From the NCBI GenBank assembly GCA_027352645.1, contig DAIEIL010000017.1, positions 1-5,360 of the forward strand: 5,360 bases of DNA, in the 5' to 3' direction. Under the pieces are notes generated by a model. The model searched no databases and was not told the origin of the DNA. It saw only the letters and a list, made by a program, of their open reading frames with translations. Source of the DNA: Rhodobiaceae bacterium (GTDB lineage: Bacteria > Pseudomonadota > Alphaproteobacteria > Parvibaculales > Parvibaculaceae). Positions 5,342 to 5,360 of the stretch are shown here, in pieces (within the stretch, counting starts at the first letter, position 1; every line of letters begins with the position of its first letter). The position numbers and the translations under genes are program-made.

Positions 5342-5360
5342 GAAAAAGGGCCCCGCGATG

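Noticed and set aside
1..5360. tRNA, rRNA, CRISPR array, insertion sequence or phage genes
   Set aside because: No repeat-spacer pattern, transposase, integrase or cloverleaf sequence is visible; coding sequences fill nearly the whole window.

Overview
The window is a stretch of ordinary chromosome from a GC-rich alphaproteobacterium. Three things point there: strong G/C preference at third codon positions; protein families typical of the group (short cofactor-dependent phosphoglycerate mutase, DUF2244 protein, EI24-type membrane protein, adenosine-kinase-like PfkB protein); and a paired palindromic intergenic repeat of a kind common in alphaproteobacteria. Genus cannot be fixed from sequence alone; a Rhizobiales- or Parvibaculum-like bacterium is a reasonable guess.

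Layout, left to right. (1) Positions 1-818, minus strand: most of a PfkB-family sugar/adenosine kinase, cut by the window edge just before its expected catalytic GAGD motif. (2) 819-937: a divergent intergenic region with a good sigma70-like promoter for the kinase. (3) 938-2001, plus strand: an EI24/CysZ-like four-helix membrane protein overlapping by 4 bp a small predicted lipoprotein, a translationally coupled pair of unknown function. (4) 2009-2089: a nested palindromic repeat between convergent genes. (5) 2121-2765, minus strand: endonuclease III (nth), divergent from (6) 2873-3388, plus strand: a DUF2244 membrane protein, probably translated from a nearly leaderless mRNA. (7) 3391-3429: a long hairpin that probably ends transcription from both sides. 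(8) 3435-4911, minus strand: dapB followed 28 bp later by gpmA, a likely operon. (9) 4991-5341, minus strand: a DUF486 four-helix membrane protein.

The recognisable functions are housekeeping: nucleoside/sugar phosphorylation, base excision repair, lysine/diaminopimelate synthesis and glycolysis, mixed with four conserved but uncharacterised envelope proteins. Gaps are short (no gene-free stretch over about 120 bp), no frame is broken, and there is no sign of mobile elements, RNA genes, CRISPR or recent transfer. I see no new defence or mobile system. The best leads are the EI24-lipoprotein pair, the two structured convergent intergenic regions, the possible leaderless start, and a small hairpin over the dapB ribosome-binding region.
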